This document shows positions 52,930-61,796 of a stretch of 64,000 nt of DNA, piece by piece. Numbering within the stretch: the first letter of the stretch is position 1; each line of letters opens with the position of its first letter. The DNA is from Pseudarthrobacter enclensis (GTDB lineage Bacteria; Actinomycetota; Actinomycetes; Actinomycetales; Micrococcaceae), in contig NZ_JAUSRE010000009.1 in NCBI RefSeq assembly GCF_030811655.1, positions 1 through 64,000 on the forward strand. Direction: 5' to 3'. Below the pieces are notes generated by a model. The model ran no database searches. It was not told the DNA's origin and saw nothing but the letters and a program-made list of their open reading frames with translations. Position numbers and translations under genes: made by a program.

Positions 52930-53598
52930 TCAGGATGCTGCGGTGGGACTGACGGGCAGTTTGTCCAAGTCCGCTACTCGCCGGTTCTCTCGGGGGCAGC
53001 TGAGCTTGCCGGGTGTCTGGTCCACCAGTTCCGGCGGGACGAGCGCCTTGTAGTCCTGTGCCAGGATCACGTCGACACCGGCGTCCGTCCGGCCGTCCTC
53101 GAAGTAGTCCGAACCCTGCAGGTTCCGCTGCACTGTGAATGCCGCCGGCTGCCCGGCCGGCCCCGACACTACCTCCGCGACACCCCGGTAGCCGGCATTG
53201 ATGTTCGAAACGTTCCCCACCGCGAACTTGCGTGCCGCGAACTCATCCGCCACGGACTTGGCCAGCCCCGGCCGGCTGGTGGAGTTGAAGACGTTGAGGT
53301 TGACCTTGTCGTTGGGCGTGTAGTCGAACATTGTGGCCGGGCACGAGGCAACCGGCGTGGGGGCAGGCTCGGCCGTGGGAATTCTCAGCCGGCCATTGAT
53401 GATGGCCAGCGCAGTAATAATGCCCGCGCCGATCAGGCCGATCAGCAGGACCAGCACTACTGCGTGCAGTACGCGGCGGCGGACGCGGGCGGTCTCGTCG
53501 GCGTCCCTGGCCGCCTCCATGGCGGCGCGCAGCTCGGCGCCGGAAACAACATGGTGGCCATGAAGGATGCTGGGATCCTTGGCCCGGTTCCTAGCCAT
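52930..53598 (-). CDS. VirR-like membrane protein with LytR C-terminal domain
   Basis: 222 residues. A short cytoplasmic region (1-40) is followed by one membrane helix (about 43-65; VVLVLLIGLIGAGIITALAII) and an extracellular LytR_C domain (about 90-190; VNLNVFNSTSRPGLAKSVADEFAARKFAVGNVSN). The pair with the upstream 100-aa gene resembles Rv0430-Rv0431 (virR) of M. tuberculosis, where VirR affects envelope integrity and vesicle release. The start overlaps the partner gene by 8 bp; a frame extending to 53757 is read in the wrong context. Confidence 0.75.
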   Translation of the reverse strand: MARNRAKDPSILHGHHVVSGAELRAAMEAARDADETARVRRRVLHAVVLVLLIGLIGAGIITALAIINGRLRIPTAEPAPTPVASCPATMFDYTPNDKVNLNVFNSTSRPGLAKSVADEFAARKFAVGNVSNINAGYRGVAEVVSGPAGQPAAFTVQRNLQGSDYFEDGRTDAGVDVILAQDYKALVPPELVDQTPGKLSCPRENRRVADLDKLPVSPTAAS

Positions 53599-53893
53599 CG
53601 AGCACCAGGACCCTGGCGTGGATCGCGGTGCGCTGGTGCAGTGCGGTCCGGACCGCACGGTGCAGGCCATCCTCCAGGTAGAGGGTCCCCTTGTACTGCA
53701 CCACGTGCGGGAACAGGTCACCGAAAAACGTGGAATCCTCGGCCAGCAGCGCTTCAAGGTCCAGGGTGCGCTTGGTGGTCACCAGTTCGTCCAGGCGCAC
53801 CGGACGCGGCGGCAGGGACGCCCACTGCTTGGGTGTGTTGTAACCATGGTCGGGGTAAGGGCGGCCCTCGCCCACAGCTTTGAATATCACCAT
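53591..53893 (-). CDS. Conserved actinobacterial protein paired with virR-like gene (Rv0430-like)
   Basis: 100 residues. Contains GRPYPDHGYNTPKQWASLPPRPVRLDELVTTKRTLDLEALL followed by STFFGDLFPHVVQYKGTLYLEDGLHRAVRTAL; I recall this as the conserved product of the gene upstream of virR in mycobacteria, often misannotated as an antitoxin. No DNA-binding motif is obvious. Soluble. Overlaps the downstream gene by 8 bp (coupled translation). ATG 53893; no ribosome site is clear. Function not established. Confidence 0.65.
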   Translation of the reverse strand: MVIFKAVGEGRPYPDHGYNTPKQWASLPPRPVRLDELVTTKRTLDLEALLAEDSTFFGDLFPHVVQYKGTLYLEDGLHRAVRTALHQRTAIHARVLVLDG

Positions 53894-54029
53894 GCCACAG
53901 TAGGCACCGAGGTGCCGCAGCGAAAGTGGCAGGGCTGGCCGCCGCCAGGTTGTAGCCAAACAGTGACCATACGCCGCCCGCCGCCCCAGGCAGCACGCGG
54001 GCGGACATTCCTGCTGAGACAATGGACCC

Positions 54030-54959
54030 ATGACAGCATCCGAGTCCCCCGCCGTGCCCGCGCCCGGAATCCGCCTGCCGTCCGCACCGCCGCTGGCGCT
54101 CCTGCTGGACGTGGACGGGCCGGTGGCAAGCCCGCTGACCCGCGACGTCAAGCCGGACATCATCCTTGACCTGGTGGCCCTTGCCGCGGCCGGAATACCG
54201 GTCATCTTCAACACCGGCCGTTCCGATGCCTTCATCCGGGAGCAGGTCATGGAGCCGATGATCGCCGCCGGGATTCCGGCAGGCACGGTCATCCACGCCA
54301 TCTGCGAAAAGGGTGCCGTGTGGTTCAGCTACACCTCGGCCGGGCCCGGTCCCGTCCACGTGGACCGGGAGCTTGCCGTTCCGGCGGCGTACGGCGATGA
54401 CATCCGCCGGCTGGTGGCCGAGAACTATGCCGCCCACATGTTCTTTGACGAAACCAAGCGCGCCATGGTGTCCGTGGAGCAGCACATCGACGTTCCCAGT
54501 GCCGACTACCTGGCAGAGCAGAAGCTCTTCGACGCCGAGGCCATGGAGCTGATGGTGCGCCACGGTCTGGGCGTTGTTCGGCTGGACCACCACGTGCCGA
54601 ACTCCGACGACGAAGTGGACTACCGCGTCGACCCCACCATCATCTCCACAGACATCGAATCGGTGCGGCTGGGGAAGGACCTGGGCGCCAGCCGCGCAGT
54701 GGAACTCCTTGCAGCCCAGGGCATCACGCCGCAGGCATGGCGCACCGTGGGCGATTCCCGCACGGATTACGCCATGGCGGACTGGCTGCACCACAACGAC
54801 CACCCCGTTAAGCACGTTGACGTGCGACCTGCGGACGGGGTGCCCAGCAAACCCTACCCGGTGCTGACCGCCGTGGACCTCGGGCTGGAGGCCACGGTGA
54901 TCCACGACGACGCCGGCGGCGCCTTCCTGCGCGCCTGGCGGGAGGCGCTGGGCATCTGA
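54030..54959 (+). CDS. HAD-superfamily hydrolase
   Basis: 309 residues. The nucleophile motif LLLDVDGPVASP (DxD at about residue 27) opens the Rossmann core; later GDSRTDYAMADWL gives the C-terminal acidic motif (GD...D). A cap domain separates them (about 85-200). Probably a Cof-type phosphatase, though the substrate is unknown. GACAAT ends 6 nt before ATG 54030, and no ribosome site is present, so it looks leaderless. Divergent from the virR-like pair. Confidence 0.85.
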   Translation: MTASESPAVPAPGIRLPSAPPLALLLDVDGPVASPLTRDVKPDIILDLVALAAAGIPVIFNTGRSDAFIREQVMEPMIAAGIPAGTVIHAICEKGAVWFSYTSAGPGPVHVDRELAVPAAYGDDIRRLVAENYAAHMFFDETKRAMVSVEQHIDVPSADYLAEQKLFDAEAMELMVRHGLGVVRLDHHVPNSDDEVDYRVDPTIISTDIESVRLGKDLGASRAVELLAAQGITPQAWRTVGDSRTDYAMADWLHHNDHPVKHVDVRPADGVPSKPYPVLTAVDLGLEATVIHDDAGGAFLRAWREALGI

Positions 54960-55040
54960 GTCCCTGCCGGACCGCCGTCGCACGCCCACCGGGAGGCGCC
55001 ACCGGCTCCCGAAACCTGCTGTTACTCCGGCAGGACTATC

Positions 55041-56678
55041 ATGCAGTTAAGAATGCCCACTTCCAGCAGCGCGGAGACAACCATTACAGAAGCACCGGTC
55101 CAGGACGAGGTCTACTACGGCGGCCAGGCGTCCGTGGAGGAACAATTTCACGCCGAGATAACGTCTGCGGCGGCGGAGCAGCGGCTCAGCCACCGGCCGG
55201 ACGTCGTCCGGCACAAGGGCCGCTATGCCCTGATCAATGACACCCGGACCCCCTACCAGGCCATGGTGGAAGACCTGCTGTTCCTGCGCAATGTCCTGGC
55301 CAACGCTGACCTTTCGTACCTGCTGGTCCGCGGCAACAACGACCGGCCGGTGCTGGCCCTGGACTGGAAGGACCGGAAAAAGCTCCGGGCCGCGCTGGTG
55401 GAGGCGTGCCGCGACGAGCCCTTCTACTCCATGACGGTGGACGCCAAGAAGAAGACGTCCGTCCTGGTGGCCGACGGCGAGCTGTCCCCCAACCGGCAGG
55501 GCCGGATCTTCCGCCTGTACCGGCCGCGGGTGGAACCTGTCGGCGGGTTCGAGTTCGGAGCCTCCGCCGGCGTGCAGATTGAACTGTGGGCCTTCGAAGG
55601 CGAACAGCTGATCCTTCCCATCGAAAACTCCCTGACCCGCAGGACGCTGCTGCGCCAGGACGCGGTCCGCGGGACCGTGGAGCGCTACGGGCACACGTGG
55701 CCCACCATCGAGAACATGTTCGCCGATCACGCGAGCGACATCAGCTTCGACATCGACATCGTCTTCTCCTGGGTGGACGGCAGCTCCCCCGAATACATCG
55801 CGGCGCGCCGGGCCCAGCAAAAGGGACATATCCTGGGCGAAGGCGACGACCACGAGGCACGGTTCCGGCAGATCAACGAACTCAAGTACGCCCTGCGGTC
55901 CGTTTATATGTTTGCGCCGTGGATCCGCCGTATCTTCATCGCAACGGACTCCCCGGCTCCCGCCTGGCTGGCAGACCACCCGTCCGTGACCATCGTGCGA
56001 AGCGAAGAGTTCTTCTCCGATCCCTCCGTGCTGCCCACCCACAACTCCCAGGCCGTGGAATGCCAACTGCACCATATTGAGGGGTTGTCCGAGCACTTCC
56101 TCTACTCGAATGACGACATGTTCTTTGGCCGCCCCGTGGGACCGGACATGTTCTTCACCCCGGGCGGCATCACCAAGTTCATCGAGGCTGAAACCAGGAT
56201 TGGCCTGGGTGAGAACGATGCGGAACGCAGCGGGTTCGAAAACGCTGCCCGTGTGAACCGCAAGCTGCTGTGGAACAGGTTCGGCCGGATCACCACCCGT
56301 CACCTGGAACACACTGCCGCGCCGCTGCGCCGCAGCCTGGTTGCACAGATGGAGGAAGAATTCCCCGAGGAGTTCCGCAAGACAGCGGCCAGCCGGTTCC
56401 GTGCTGCGGACAACATCTCGGTGACCAACTCGTTCTACCACTACTACGCACTGCTCACCGGACGGGCCGTTACACAGACGGCCGCCAAGGTGCGCTACGT
56501 GGACACCACGCTGCGGTCCGGACTCAAGTACCTGCCCAAGCTGCTCGCCAAGCGGAACATGGACTTCTTCTGCCTGAACGACGGCAGCTTCCCTGAGGTC
56601 AGCGCGGACGAGCGCGCCGAAGTGGTAACGGACTTCCTGGAGCGGTATTTCCCCATCAAGGCGCCCTGGGAAAAGTAA
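55041..56678 (+). CDS. Stealth-family sugar-phosphate transferase
   Basis: 545 residues. Conserved region 1 FDIDIVFSWVDGSSPEY, region 2 RFRQINELKYALRSVYMFAPWIRRIFIATD, region 3 around HFLYSNDDMFFGRPV, and region 4 near the C-terminus (DFFCLNDGS) identify the Stealth family, which transfers hexose-1-phosphate from nucleotide sugars in phosphoglycan/capsule synthesis. An N-terminal extension of about 200 residues precedes region 1. No capsule genes lie adjacent. Start ATG 55041 or 55053. The 56679-56734 gap holds GC-rich dyads, presumably a terminator for convergent genes. Confidence 0.88.
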   Translation: MQLRMPTSSSAETTITEAPVQDEVYYGGQASVEEQFHAEITSAAAEQRLSHRPDVVRHKGRYALINDTRTPYQAMVEDLLFLRNVLANADLSYLLVRGNNDRPVLALDWKDRKKLRAALVEACRDEPFYSMTVDAKKKTSVLVADGELSPNRQGRIFRLYRPRVEPVGGFEFGASAGVQIELWAFEGEQLILPIENSLTRRTLLRQDAVRGTVERYGHTWPTIENMFADHASDISFDIDIVFSWVDGSSPEYIAARRAQQKGHILGEGDDHEARFRQINELKYALRSVYMFAPWIRRIFIATDSPAPAWLADHPSVTIVRSEEFFSDPSVLPTHNSQAVECQLHHIEGLSEHFLYSNDDMFFGRPVGPDMFFTPGGITKFIEAETRIGLGENDAERSGFENAARVNRKLLWNRFGRITTRHLEHTAAPLRRSLVAQMEEEFPEEFRKTAASRFRAADNISVTNSFYHYYALLTGRAVTQTAAKVRYVDTTLRSGLKYLPKLLAKRNMDFFCLNDGSFPEVSADERAEVVTDFLERYFPIKAPWEK

Positions 56679-56734
56679 GCCGGCCCTGGCCGGGGGGCCG
56701 TCAAAACCAGGACCGACCCCCCTAAGGACAGGTC

Positions 56735-57664
56735 CTAGCGACCGGAGGAGATCCCGAGTTTGGCGTTGCCGCGCTGCTTGGTGGTCTCAGGAATCCGGAT
56801 ACCTGCCTCGGCCAGCCGCCGGGCAGTCTCTTCGGGTGACACGTACTCGCCAACAGTGGGCGCACTGCCGAGGGGAACCACGGAATGTACGATCGTGTGC
56901 TCGTACACGTGCACAAGGTTGAATGCCTGGCCGCCGTCCTGCCCGCGCGTGCCTCCCACCGGAACGTTCAGGTCCTGGGTGTAGCAGGATGCGGACGCAA
57001 CCGAGACGGGAACTCCGGCGAAGCTGGCGGTAGTGGAGTAGTGGAGGTGGCCGGCGAGGATGGTGCGGATATCAGAGTTTCGCACCACTGCTGCCAGCGA
57101 CGCCTGGTCGCGCAGTTCCACCAGGACCGAAAGATCCAGCACGGAAGGGACCGGAGGATGGTGGAGGGCCAGGATGGTGCCATCCGGGGCCGGTGTTTCC
57201 AGCTGTTCGGCCAGCCACTCCAGCTGCGACGGGCTCAGTTCGCCGTGGTGGTAACCCGGGACCGTGGTGTCCAGGGTGATGACCCGCAGCCCGTTGATGA
57301 AGTAGCTGTGGTCCACCGGTTCATCGGTGCCGGGCTGGTCAAGCAGCCCCCTGCGGAAGTTGGCGCGGTCGTCGTGGTTGCCCATGGCCCAGATGACCTT
57401 GGCACCGAGTTCCTTGCAGGCAGGATCGACGATGGCCCGGAGCTTTACGTAGGCTTCCGGATCCCCCTTGTCAGCAAGGTCGCCGGTGAAAATCACGGCT
57501 TCAGGCTTGGCCCCGGACGCTTTGACTTCGTCGAAGAGCTGGATGAGCCTGGCTTCGCTGTCGACTGATCCGTAGAGGGGGTCCGGACCTCCCAACAAGT
57601 GGGGATCGCTCAGGTGGAGTAGGAAGTGGCGTGGCCGGGGATGTTCGGCCTCGATGTGCTCCAT
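56735..57664 (-). CDS. cpdA: CpdA-like cyclic-nucleotide phosphodiesterase (metallophosphoesterase)
   Basis: 309 residues. Calcineurin-like metal motifs in order: [31 protein letters not shown] and LAGHLHYS, all present. The layout follows M. tuberculosis Rv0805 / E. coli CpdA, so hydrolysis of 3',5'-cAMP is likely, though such enzymes have broad activity. The C-terminal tail (about 40 residues) is variable. The gap 57665-57823 to the gpx gene is comparatively AT-rich and probably contains its promoter; no motif is assigned. Confidence 0.85.
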   Translation of the reverse strand: MEHIEAEHPRPRHFLLHLSDPHLLGGPDPLYGSVDSEARLIQLFDEVKASGAKPEAVIFTGDLADKGDPEAYVKLRAIVDPACKELGAKVIWAMGNHDDRANFRRGLLDQPGTDEPVDHSYFINGLRVITLDTTVPGYHHGELSPSQLEWLAEQLETPAPDGTILALHHPPVPSVLDLSVLVELRDQASLAAVVRNSDIRTILAGHLHYSTTASFAGVPVSVASASCYTQDLNVPVGGTRGQDGGQAFNLVHVYEHTIVHSVVPLGSAPTVGEYVSPEETARRLAEAGIRIPETTKQRGNAKLGISSGR

Positions 57665-57823
57665 TGCTACCTCTATGGTCGGTGGGAAGGCTCTCTTCCC
57701 TTGTACCCTTCAGTAATATTTATCCAATCAGACATTTGGCAAACATGGGGTAAATCGCCGTAGCTGATGTGGAAAAAGTTGGAAGAACTGCGCTTTTGCA
57801 GATCTCATTCGCCGAGAACGCGT

Positions 57824-58336
57824 TTACCCAAGCGCTTCTTCAATCGCATCGATGACCTCAAGGGAATCCGGCTCCACCGTAGGGGCAAACCGGGCCACCA
57901 CGTCGCCCTCACGGCTCACCAGGAATTTCTCGAAGTTCCACTTCACGATCCCCGGCAGCAGGCCGGTCCTGAACTTGGTGAGCTCGGTGTAGAGCATGTG
58001 TTGGTTCCTGCCACGTACGTCGGACTTGGCCGTCAGCGTGAAGGTGACCCCGAAGTTCCGCTCGCAGAAATCCGCTATTTCACTGTCGGTACCGGGCTCC
58101 TGGCCAGCGAACTGGTTGCAGGGAACGCCCAGCACCTCGAAACCACGATCCCGGAATTTGCCGTAGAGGGCTTCGAGTCCGGCGTACTGTCGGGTGAAGC
58201 CGCAGTTGGATGCCACGTTGACTACCAGGACCACTTTCCCTTCGAACTGGCCGAAGTTGGTCCGGGTGCCGTCATTGAGTATCAGCGGGATCGGATAGAG
58301 GGGACGGGGGCGGCGCGTCTGCGAAAAAATCTCCAT
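57824..58336 (-). CDS. Glutathione peroxidase family protein (thiol peroxidase)
   Basis: 170 residues. The peroxidatic site VASNCGFTRQY carries Cys (about C45) rather than Sec; LGVPCNQFAGQEPG and WNFEKFLV supply the Gln and Trp of the active site. In actinomycetes these enzymes usually use thioredoxin or mycothiol systems, not glutathione. ATG 58336 has no strong ribosome site; the frame extends upstream into the M23 gene and is not accepted. Co-directional with the peptidase gene upstream. Confidence 0.88.
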   Translation of the reverse strand: MEIFSQTRRPRPLYPIPLILNDGTRTNFGQFEGKVVLVVNVASNCGFTRQYAGLEALYGKFRDRGFEVLGVPCNQFAGQEPGTDSEIADFCERNFGVTFTLTAKSDVRGRNQHMLYTELTKFRTGLLPGIVKWNFEKFLVSREGDVVARFAPTVEPDSLEVIDAIEEALG

Positions 58337-58388
58337 AAAGGCAATTCGTCGCCGATCCCCCGGCGTACGGGTCCCCCCGCGGGATTTC

Positions 58389-59975
58389 CTAGGCCGGCGG
58401 CGTGGTTGCCGCGGGTTCGCTTGCAGTAGGCGCGGGCGTGGGCTCAACCGCCGGAGGCACTGGAGTTAGAGCCGTCGGCGAAGGCACCGGCGCGGGTGCC
58501 GGCGCCGACGTTGTGGGCGCGGGCGCCGTTGTGGGCTCGGGTGCCGGCGCCGGTGCCGGTGCCGGTGCCGGTGCCGGTGCCGGTGCCACCATTGTGGGCG
58601 TGGGGACGGGTTCAACCGCCGTTGGCACCGGGGCGGGAGCAGGCGCAGTAGGCAGCGGAGTTGCAGAGTCAGTCGGCGACGGGCTCACCGGGTCAGTGGC
58701 TACCGGATCGGTAGGGGCAGGCGCAGTAGGCGTTGGCGAGGGAGTCGGCGTCGGCGTCGGCGACGGCGACGGCGACGACGTCGGCGAGGGCGACGGGCTT
58801 ACCGGGTCAGTGGACGCAGGCGGAGCCGTGGACGGTGAAGGGCTTGCCGTGTCCGTCAGGGAAGGTGCCGGATCGCTGGGAGCAGGCCCTGAGGAAGGTG
58901 GCACGGCGCTTGCGGAAGGTTGCGCAGGTGGTTGGTCCGTCGTCGTCAACTGCACGCCGGGAGGCGGAAGCATTGCGCCCGTCGCCTCCCACGGCAATGG
59001 CGCGGGGGCAGGCGGCAGCACCGCCGGGAAGGGCGACATCTGGAGGCCGGCCGCAGGGAACCCCGAGCTGGTGTCCACCTGGAGGGGGATGGTCCAGCTG
59101 ATCATGCCTGCGGACAGCCCCTGGCCGGGCGCATAGGACACCAAGTCCGCAAGCGGCTGGTTCAGTGCCCGGAGCTGGAGGAAGCTCCACCGCATTGGGT
59201 TGGTGTAGCGCCCGTTGAGGATGGACTCGAAATGCAGGTGGCACCCCGTGGACCACCCGGTGGTGCCCACGCGGGCGATGGCCTGCCCTGCCTGCACCCT
59301 GTCGCCGGTGTGGACACCAATGGACTCAAGGTGGTTGTACGTGGTGATGAGGCCGTCGCCGTGGTCGATTTCTATGCGGTTCCCTCCACCCCAGGGATGC
59401 CATCCTGCCGCGCGGACAACGCCGGAATCCGCTGCATAGACCGGCGTTCCGCAAGCAGCGGCGAAGTCCTGGCCCAGATGGAAGTCCCCCGCTGCCCCGC
59501 TGATCGGGCTGACCCTGAACCCAAAGGGTGAACTGGGATCGAGGAACTGAAGCGGAGACATCAGGAAGCCCGCCAATGGCCTTCCCGCTGCTGCGGTTCC
59601 GACTGCCAGCAAGGAACCGTCCTGACCGAACCCTCCAATGGAAGTATGCGGGAAGGCCAGGGCGGCCTGGGGGTCGGAGAGGATGGCGGGCGGCAGGGCA
59701 CTGGCGACAAGCTGGTCCGACGACGGCGGAGAGCCTGCCGCGTGCGGCTGGGGAACGCTTCCGGTCCCGGAAGCCCGGGCCGGGGCAGCAGCGCCAGGAC
59801 CGGCGCCCGCTTTGACAACCGCTCCAGCCAGCAGGCCCGTATCAAGGGAGCCTGCAGAAAGATTGACGGCGCAAACTGCGGCAGCGAGCATCCCCGCCGC
59901 CGCGATGGCACGGGCAACGTGGGAAAACGTTCGTTGGTCCGGCTTCCCCTTGCCCGGCACAGAATTTTTGCCCAA
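58389..59975 (-). CDS. Secreted M23 (LytM) peptidase with long Pro/Ala/Thr/Ser tail
   Basis: 528 residues. The N-terminus has a basic start and hydrophobic segment (about 18-40), a signal sequence. The M23 catalytic domain (about 155-265) contains HLGQDFAAACGTPVYAADSG and the H-x-H motif in STGCHLHFES, giving the zinc endopeptidase site. Residues after about 350 form a proline-rich low-complexity tail, partly encoded by tandem hexamers (58540-58587), that may span the cell wall. It should cleave peptidoglycan cross-bridges. No known riboswitch is seen in the 186-bp gap 59976-60161 to the divergent MpaB-type gene. Confidence 0.85.
   Translation of the reverse strand: MGKNSVPGKGKPDQRTFSHVARAIAAAGMLAAAVCAVNLSAGSLDTGLLAGAVVKAGAGPGAAAPARASGTGSVPQPHAAGSPPSSDQLVASALPPAILSDPQAALAFPHTSIGGFGQDGSLLAVGTAAAGRPLAGFLMSPLQFLDPSSPFGFRVSPISGAAGDFHLGQDFAAACGTPVYAADSGVVRAAGWHPWGGGNRIEIDHGDGLITTYNHLESIGVHTGDRVQAGQAIARVGTTGWSTGCHLHFESILNGRYTNPMRWSFLQLRALNQPLADLVSYAPGQGLSAGMISWTIPLQVDTSSGFPAAGLQMSPFPAVLPPAPAPLPWEATGAMLPPPGVQLTTTDQPPAQPSASAVPPSSGPAPSDPAPSLTDTASPSPSTAPPASTDPVSPSPSPTSSPSPSPTPTPTPSPTPTAPAPTDPVATDPVSPSPTDSATPLPTAPAPAPVPTAVEPVPTPTMVAPAPAPAPAPAPAPAPEPTTAPAPTTSAPAPAPVPSPTALTPVPPAVEPTPAPTASEPAATTPPA
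58540..58587. repeat. Eight-copy hexanucleotide tandem repeat within the M23 tail
   Basis: Consecutive GGTGCC units (one variant GGCGCC at 58546-58551) encode Ala-Pro repeats on the minus strand. In-frame gain or loss of copies would only change tail length. Confidence 0.8.
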
Positions 59976-60161
59976 TTAACTGACTCCACGACGTGGCCTG
60001 CCGCACGGTGTCTCGACGGTATGTCCCATGGGAACACAGGACGGCGGGGGTGGAAACCCCGGGACCGGACACTGCGGGTTTTTTGTGGGCCGTTAGGGGG
60101 AGGCAGCCGAATTGTCCGCCGGGCAGCATGCCGTGCTTGAACAAATGGGCAACAATGTCTC

Positions 60162-61091
60162 ATGCGCAATGTGCTCCGTACATGGCGGGACGAAGTCAAG
60201 AAGACCTTTTCAGGCAGGGCCGACGCCCCGCCTGACTGGACGCTGCGACTTGCCGAGGGCGACGACGCGGGTTACCACCTTCCCGGTTCGGCGGTGTGGG
60301 CGGTGCACGGATCCATGACGCCAATCGTTGGAGGGATCCGCACGCTGCTCATGCAGTCGCTCCACCCGGGCGCGCTGGCAGGCGTGCATCAGCACTCCAA
60401 CTTCCGCGAAGACCCGCTCCGGCGTCTGGCCAATACCATCCGCTGGATCTTCACGGTGACTTATGGGTCAACGGCGGCGGCAGAGGAGGCAACCAGCCGG
60501 GTCCGCCGCCTCCATGAGCCCGTCCAGGGCAACTACAGTGGCAACGACGGCGAAGTGCACACTTACAGCGCCAACGATCCAGCCCTGGCCGGCTGGATCC
60601 ACCTTGCTTTCACGGACGGCTTCCTCGCTGCCCATAAGATCTGGGGCGGCCCCATTCCCGGCGGGGCGGACTCCTACGTCCGGCAGTGGGCCCAGGCCGG
60701 GCGCCTGATGGGCGTGGAAGAGCCGCCGCTGACCGAAGCGGAGATGCGCCGCCAGTTGGACCGTTGGTACGGGCAGCTGAGGGCTGACGACAGGGTCAAG
60801 GAAACGGTGGAATTCATCCGCAACGCCCCGCTGCATCCCCTGCTGAGGCCCGGTTACCGGGTCCTGTTCGCCGGCGCCGTCTACAGCCTGGAACCCCGTT
60901 ACCGCCAGATGCTGGGACTCTCGGTTCCACGGCTTGGCCCGTTCCCCCTTCCGGTGCGGCTGGCCACGAAGGTGGTGCTCGGCGTCGTCCACGTCGCCCT
61001 GGGTGGCTTCCGCAGGCGGATGGGTCCCAGCGAAATGGCAGCCCGGGAGCGTCTGCAGCGGCTGGGAGGGCCTTCTCCCCGGGTGGCATGA
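60162..61091 (+). CDS. MpaB/DUF2236-family oxygenase-like protein
   Basis: 309 residues. The motif LLMQSLHPGALAGVHQHSNFREDPLRRLANTIRWI with its conserved His, Asp and Arg is diagnostic of the DUF2236/MpaB group, some of which bind haem as latex-clearing-type oxygenases. A hydrophobic stretch near 270-290 may associate with the membrane. Activity here is unknown. AACAAT ends 5 nt before the ATG, so a leaderless start is possible; no ribosome site is seen. Divergent from the M23 peptidase gene. Confidence 0.8.
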   Translation: MRNVLRTWRDEVKKTFSGRADAPPDWTLRLAEGDDAGYHLPGSAVWAVHGSMTPIVGGIRTLLMQSLHPGALAGVHQHSNFREDPLRRLANTIRWIFTVTYGSTAAAEEATSRVRRLHEPVQGNYSGNDGEVHTYSANDPALAGWIHLAFTDGFLAAHKIWGGPIPGGADSYVRQWAQAGRLMGVEEPPLTEAEMRRQLDRWYGQLRADDRVKETVEFIRNAPLHPLLRPGYRVLFAGAVYSLEPRYRQMLGLSVPRLGPFPLPVRLATKVVLGVVHVALGGFRRRMGPSEMAARERLQRLGGPSPRVA

Positions 61092-61127
61092 CCGGTGCCC
61101 CGGAGGCACGTCCCGGGCATTAAAAGC

Positions 61128-61164
61128 AAGAACCCGGCTCCAGGGTTACCGGAACCGGGTTCTT
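61128..61164 (-). terminator. Terminator of tRNA-Ser
   Basis: Stem AAGAACCCGG/CCGGGTTCTT (61128-61137 and 61155-61164) followed on the minus strand by GCTTTTAATG, so it reads as a terminator for the tRNA. It may also stop the convergent MpaB-type gene. Confidence 0.75.
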
Positions 61165-61170
61165 GACCGG

Positions 61171-61255
61171 CGGAGAATGGGGGATTTGAACCCCCGAGGG
61201 CGTTAACCCAACACGCGTTCCAGGCGTGCGCCATAGGCCGCTAGGCGAATTCTCC
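61171..61255 (-). tRNA. tRNA-Ser(GGA)
   Basis: 85-nt minus-strand tRNA with 7-bp acceptor stem GGAGAAT/ATTCTCC, anticodon arm CACGC-CTGGAAC-GCGTG giving anticodon GGA, a long class-II variable arm and a TTCAAAT T loop. Discriminator base G; CCA is not encoded. Confidence 0.95.
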
Positions 61256-61283
61256 AACTGCTTCTGAATCAAAAGCAGGTACT

Positions 61284-61313
61284 AGATTACCTGAAGTTTC
61301 CCGCATCGCCCAA
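61284..61313 (-). promoter_or_regulatory. tRNA-Ser promoter
   Basis: On the minus strand, -35 TTGGGC (61313-61308), 18-bp spacer and -10 TAATCT (61289-61284), located 29 bp before the tRNA 5' end. The remaining gap 61314-61614 shows nothing I can assign. Confidence 0.55.
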
Positions 61314-61614
61314 TTGGCTCCGTTGATGCGGTTTCCCGGGGCCTGTTCCATGCCCCTGCCAGCCGTATGCCCACTGCCGCTTAACGTGAAAATGGACGCC
61401 CCCAATGCGCCCATTCCCTGTTGCACCGTTGAGCTGCCGGGTCCGTCCCGTTCAGCCAGGCCACACAGCTCACAACCTTGAGATTGCCCCAATCGGTGTA
61501 CATACCAATGATCGCGGCTGGCGCAGTGATACGCAATGGATTTCCGCAATGTCCCTGGCCTGTGAAGCGCAGGTGGGCAGCCGTCGGGCGGCCGTCGACT
61601 TGGCAAAAAGCCGA

Positions 61615-61644
61615 TTCGAGTCGCGCCGGATGTTCGGGTAAAGT
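61615..61644 (+). promoter_or_regulatory. SRP RNA promoter
   Basis: -35-like TTCGAG (61615-61620), 18-bp spacer, -10 TAAAGT (61639-61644), which ends 7 nt before the RNA 5' end. Confidence 0.45.
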
Positions 61645-61651
61645 ATCTGAC

Positions 61652-61739
61652 GGCCCCTCATGTGGCGTCATCCTGTTGAACTCCCCCAGGACCGGAAGGT
61701 AGCAAGGGTAGACGGGCTCTGGCGGGTGCATGGGGGGTC
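61652..61739 (+). ncRNA. ffs: SRP RNA, small bacterial (4.5S) type
   Basis: The SRP core is present: GTTGAACTCCCCCAGGACC, GGAAGGTAGCAAGGGT and GGGCTCTGGCGGGTGCATGG, which include the GGAA tetraloop and the asymmetric loops that bind Ffh. The 5' GGCCCCTCATG pairs with the 3' CATGGGGGGTC, defining the approximate 88-nt extent; a T-rich end follows. No Alu domain, as in actinobacteria. It lies 57 bp before dnaX, a conserved order. The exact ends are estimates. Confidence 0.92.
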
Positions 61740-61796
61740 TTTACTATTCCCCCACAGGGCGGCATGATGTCAGCCCGGATTGGTAGGGTTTTCTCT

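Noticed and set aside
59976..60161. c-di-AMP (ydaO) or similar riboswitch before the M23 peptidase
   Set aside because: Such riboswitches often precede wall hydrolases, but the conserved core motifs could not be found on the minus strand.
61381..61731. 116-codon minus-strand ORF between tRNA-Ser and dnaX
   Set aside because: It overlaps the SRP RNA gene almost completely at its start and has no ribosome site or recognisable domain.
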